Source of the DNA: an uncultured Bacteroidales bacterium
GTDB taxonomy: Bacteria > Bacteroidota > Bacteroidia > Bacteroidales > UBA932
Direction of reading: 5' to 3'
NCBI GenBank assembly: GCA_900322025.1
Contig: ONYJ01000035.1
Location: 1-9,737, forward strand
Length of the DNA: 9,737 nt
Made by a program: the position numbers and the translations under genes. A model generated the notes under the pieces. That model saw nothing but the letters and a program-made list of their open reading frames with translations, did no database searches and had not been told where the DNA came from. This document shows, in pieces, positions 7,874 through 9,737 of this stretch (positions are counted from its first letter, which is position 1; each line of letters begins with the position of its first letter).

Positions 7874-7969
7874 GCAAAGGCAAGTTCACTTGTATTTGCC
7901 ATGACGAGAAACTTTTCGATAAGCCAAATGAGCAAAGGCAAGTTCACTTGAATTTGCCATGGCGAGAAA
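7862..7969. repeat. Two tandem copies (58-bp period) of a ~50-bp hairpin-forming repeat
   Basis: Copies occupy 7862-7911 and 7919-7969 and differ by only one G/AA indel and two substitutions. Each contains GGCAA-N12-TTGCC (7879-7900; 7937-7958) enclosing the near-palindrome CAAGTTCACTTG, so two alternative hairpins are possible. Each ends in CGAGAAA. The first copy carries the last codons and TGA stop of lpxK. This resembles the small REP-like or MITE-like repeats found between bacterial genes; whether other copies exist in the genome cannot be seen here. Together with the 13-bp repeat next to it, this fills most of the 169-nt gap before the transporter; I see no gene or clear promoter there. 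Confidence 0.85.
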
Positions 7970-7992
7970 AGTTGCACTGAAAAGTTGCACTG
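7967..7992. repeat. 13-bp tandem repeat (AAAAGTTGCACTG x2)
   Basis: AAAAGTTGCACTG occurs twice head to tail (7967-7979 and 7980-7992), and a third partial unit AAAAG follows. It abuts the second copy of the larger repeat and overlaps its GAGAAA end. Such short perfect duplications can change copy number by slippage. It lies ~50 nt upstream of the transporter ATG, in its untranslated leader. Confidence 0.85.
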
Positions 7993-8042
7993 AAAAGGTC
8001 TAAAGAAAAGATGCCTGATAACGAACAATAAAAGCTATAGTC

Positions 8043-9329
8043 ATGAATAATACTCAGAAAAATAACTTTGTTGTACCTTTAGCCTGCATAGGCTTTATGT
8101 TCTTTGCCGTGGGCTTTGCCCTAGGACTCAACGGCTACCTTATTCCTCTACTGCAAGACTCTCTTAATGTTTCCGGAGCAGCTTCTTACCTTATTTTGTT
8201 TGTTACGTTTTCTGCCTTTCTAATATTTGGTTATCCGGCAGCAAGCATCATAAGAAAGATTGGTTACAAAAAGACCATGTCTTTGGCATTCCTGATATTT
8301 ACCATAGCTTTTCTCCTATTCGTATGGCCTGCCAAGATAGCAAACGCTAATATGTCTGGAGGCGTAGTGGCTGAGAGTGTTAAACTAAAATGCCTGATTT
8401 TGTTCTTGGCTGCATCCTTTATAAGCGGATTGGGAAATACAATGCTTCAAGCTGCTATAAATCCGTATATTACCATTCTCGGTCCTATGGAAACAGGAGC
8501 AAAGAGAATAAGCATAATGGGAATATGCAATAAATTGGCCTACCCTATAGCAACCCTGTTTCTTGCGTGGCTGATAGGAAAGTCTATCTCAGATGCTCGT
8601 GTGGGCGATATAATTAGGCCATTTTATGTTATCGCAGCCATATTTTTCTTACTCGGCATATTGGTATTGTTTGCTCCACTTCAAGAGATTAAGGCTAAAG
8701 GAGAAGAAGAAGGCACTGAAGACGATTGCCCTTATGCTGCCGGCAAAACATCTATATGGCAGTTCCCGCATCTTGTGTTTGGATGCCTTACCCTGTTTCT
8801 GTATGTTGGAGTAGAAACACTGGCTCTCCAAACTCCCGTAAATATGGCAAAGGCCCTAAACCTGCCTAATCCGGAGTTATACCCATGGCTACCTTCTATC
8901 GGTATGACTATCGGATATCTTGTAGGTATTTTGTTTATTCCTAAAATCTTGTCGCAGACAAATGCCTTGAAGATATGCTCATGGCTTGGAGTTATAGGTA
9001 CCATTTGCGCTCTTCTTGTGCCAGCCAATTTATCTGTATGGCTGCTGTTTACAATGGCCTTGGCTTGCTCTCTAATGTGGCCGGCCATTTGGCCTTTAGC
9101 TATGGCAGACCTTGGTAAATTCACCAAGAAAGGAGCTGCCTTGCTTGTTGTAACAATTTTTGGCGGTGCTGTTATTCCGTTTTTGTTTGGGGTTTTGAAA
9201 GATTATCTGCAAAATTCTGCAGGCCTTGCAGCACCTCAGGCTATGCAGTACGCCTATTTGATAGCCCTGCCGTGTTTTCTTGTTGTCTTGTGGTACGGAT
9301 ATAGGGGATACGCAATAAGAAAACCGTAA
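8043..9329 (+). CDS. Sugar transporter of the MFS, FucP/GluP (fucose-glucose/galactose:H+ symporter) family
   Basis: 428 aa, close to the ~410-440 usual for this family. Twelve hydrophobic segments can be drawn (roughly 9-30, 48-68, 77-95, 115-134, 158-178, 193-212, 243-262, 283-300, 308-325, 330-353, 364-386, 401-420) with a hydrophilic central loop (~213-240, rich in Glu/Lys). Family marks are LQAAINPYITILGP in TM4, NKLAYP in TM5 and SLMWPAIWPLAMADLGKFTKKGAALL near TM10-11. It should carry a monosaccharide across the inner membrane with protons. By alignment, E. coli FucP's proton/sugar residues D46 and E135 correspond to G31 (in GLNGYLIP) and Q136 here, so L-fucose is unlikely to be a safe substrate call. 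It lies 169 nt after lpxK on the same strand with no TAnnTTTG box between, so read-through from lpxK is likely. The ATG start, preceded by no Shine-Dalgarno site, is the first good one in frame. Confidence 0.92.
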   Translation: MNNTQKNNFVVPLACIGFMFFAVGFALGLNGYLIPLLQDSLNVSGAASYLILFVTFSAFLIFGYPAASIIRKIGYKKTMSLAFLIFTIAFLLFVWPAKIANANMSGGVVAESVKLKCLILFLAASFISGLGNTMLQAAINPYITILGPMETGAKRISIMGICNKLAYPIATLFLAWLIGKSISDARVGDIIRPFYVIAAIFFLLGILVLFAPLQEIKAKGEEEGTEDDCPYAAGKTSIWQFPHLVFGCLTLFLYVGVETLALQTPVNMAKALNLPNPELYPWLPSIGMTIGYLVGILFIPKILSQTNALKICSWLGVIGTICALLVPANLSVWLLFTMALACSLMWPAIWPLAMADLGKFTKKGAALLVVTIFGGAVIPFLFGVLKDYLQNSAGLAAPQAMQYAYLIALPCFLVVLWYGYRGYAIRKP

Positions 9330-9357
9330 AAACGCACTCCTAATGCAACGTAAAACG

Positions 9358-9365
9358 CATTTTTG
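9358..9365 (+). promoter_or_regulatory. Degenerate -7 box (CATTTTTG) upstream of the second susC
   Basis: This position is homologous to the TATATTTG box of the other susC: both are followed by GCAT, and the leaders share TAAACATA and the stretch from CAACTAAAAG to the ATG. Here the box differs from TAnnTTTG in its first base. No TTTG is found 19-21 nt upstream. The leader from the box to the ATG is 16 nt shorter than in the other copy. It may be a weaker or inactive promoter. A 5-bp stem at 9342-9361 overlaps it. Confidence 0.4.
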
Positions 9366-9394
9366 GCATCCTTTTATAGTAAACATACAATAAC

Positions 9395-9515
9395 CAACTA
9401 AAAGATTAACTATGTTCAATCAATCAAAAACTAACAGGCATTTACATCTGGGTATTGCTTTCCTGTTGGCAGCCATGCTGTCTATAGGTCAGATTTTTGC
9501 GCAGAATGTTAATGT
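9395..9515 (+). repeat. Right arm of the 121-bp inverted repeat (second susC 5' end)
   Basis: This is the partner of 6506-6626 in opposite orientation: 119 of 121 positions match, with differences at 9474 and 9489, and 9395-9473 is perfect. The arms bracket about 2.77 kb containing lpxK, the sugar transporter and the promoters of both susC genes. Confidence 0.93.
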
Positions 9516-9737
9516 GAGCGGAAGGGTTACCGATCAAAACGGTGAACCTATTGCTGGTGCCGCAGTTTACATTAAGGGCACCCGAACTGGAACAAGCACG
9601 AACGTAGATGGACGCTACAACATCAATTGCGCTCCAAATGCCGTACTCGTCTTCCAGTCAATAGGCTACAGCTCTATCGAAGTACCTGTCAACAACAGAA
9701 GTACAGTTAATGCTGTTCTTAACGACGACGCTAATAT
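9412..9737 (+). CDS. Second SusC/RagA-family TonB-dependent transporter, 5' part only
   Basis: 108 complete codons before the window ends. Residues 1-35, including the whole signal peptide (cleavage likely at IFA|QNV), are identical to those of the SusC at 6609. From residue 36 the two remain alignable without gaps but only about half the residues match. The visible mature part is the carboxypeptidase-regulatory-like beta domain (GRVTDQNGEPIAGAAV, TGTSTNVDGRYNI, VLVFQSIGY). The plug and barrel must lie beyond the window, and a susD is expected to follow. The gene points away from the first susC with lpxK and the transporter between them. It could be transcribed by read-through from the transporter (82 nt upstream) or from its own degenerate promoter. 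Confidence 0.9.
   Translation, partial: MFNQSKTNRHLHLGIAFLLAAMLSIGQIFAQNVNVSGRVTDQNGEPIAGAAVYIKGTRTGTSTNVDGRYNINCAPNAVLVFQSIGYSSIEVPVNNRSTVNAVLNDDAN

Noticed and set aside
7862..7992. Possible CRISPR array
   Set aside because: Only two adjacent copies with almost no spacer, internal palindromes and no cas genes.
7585..8028. 147-codon minus-strand reading frame
   Set aside because: It is antisense to the lpxK 3' end and its apparent internal protein repeat is only the DNA repeat read backwards; no recognisable domain and no promoter.
8732..9127. 131-codon minus-strand frame inside the transporter
   Set aside because: Shadow of a well-supported membrane protein gene; composition is not protein-like.
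9342..9361. Hairpin AATGC-N10-GCATT followed by T's after the transporter stop
   Set aside because: The stem is only 5 bp and A/T-rich; too weak to call a terminator, and it overlaps the degenerate -7 box.
9096..9419. 107-codon minus-strand frame over the transporter end and second susC start
   Set aside because: Antisense to two real coding regions, cysteine-rich random-looking product, no family signature.

Overview
The window looks like a chromosomal segment of a Bacteroidota member, most likely order Bacteroidales. The reasons are a SusC/SusD pair, a second SusC-type start, promoter matches of the Bacteroidota type (TAnnTTTG at -7, TTTG at -33), the absence of clear Shine-Dalgarno sites before the starts, and a Bacteroidota-like LpxK. 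Genus cannot be fixed from this sequence. Base composition and codon use look similar across the genes, and no tRNA, rRNA, CRISPR array, transposase or recombinase gene is visible.

Layout, left to right. (1) 1-1334, minus strand: most of an M24-family Xaa-Pro aminopeptidase, cut by the window edge near its C-terminus. It has its own candidate promoter at 1371-1401. (2) 1409-1441: a strong intrinsic terminator closing the minus-strand susC-susD operon. (3) 1467-3440 and 3445-6609, minus strand: a SusD-family lipoprotein and a SusC-family TonB-dependent transporter, 4 nt apart, with a perfect TATATTTG -7 box upstream at 6672-6679. (4) 6610-6778: a divergent promoter region serving susC leftwards and lpxK rightwards. 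(5) 6779-7873, plus strand: lpxK, the lipid A 4'-kinase, apparently nearly leaderless. (6) 7862-7992: a gap with two copies of a ~50-bp hairpin-forming repeat and a 13-bp tandem duplication; the first copy contains the lpxK stop codon. (7) 8043-9329, plus strand: a 12-TM sugar transporter of the FucP/GluP branch of the MFS. (8) 9412-9737, plus strand: the first 108 codons of a second SusC-family gene, running off the window.

The most interesting structure is a pair of inverted repeats. The first ~104 nt of the two susC genes plus 17 nt upstream of each ATG (6506-6626 and 9395-9515) are identical at 119 of 121 positions, in opposite orientation, and the genes then diverge abruptly. The two repeats bracket a ~2.8-kb segment holding both susC promoters, lpxK and the transporter. 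One promoter has a perfect -7 box; the other has a one-mismatch version (CATTTTTG). Recombination between the arms would invert the middle segment and exchange the promoters of the two susC genes without changing either protein's signal peptide. Promoter or gene inversion controlling surface transporters is known in Bacteroidales, but whether this segment inverts is inference; recent gene conversion could leave the same trace.

Functionally the window is about the outer membrane. It has a nutrient-uptake pair of unknown substrate, a second SusC, a lipid A biosynthesis enzyme, an inner-membrane sugar carrier and a cytoplasmic dipeptide-trimming peptidase. No glycoside hydrolase, sigma/anti-sigma pair or hybrid two-component regulator lies within it, so the substrate of the SusCD pair cannot be assigned.
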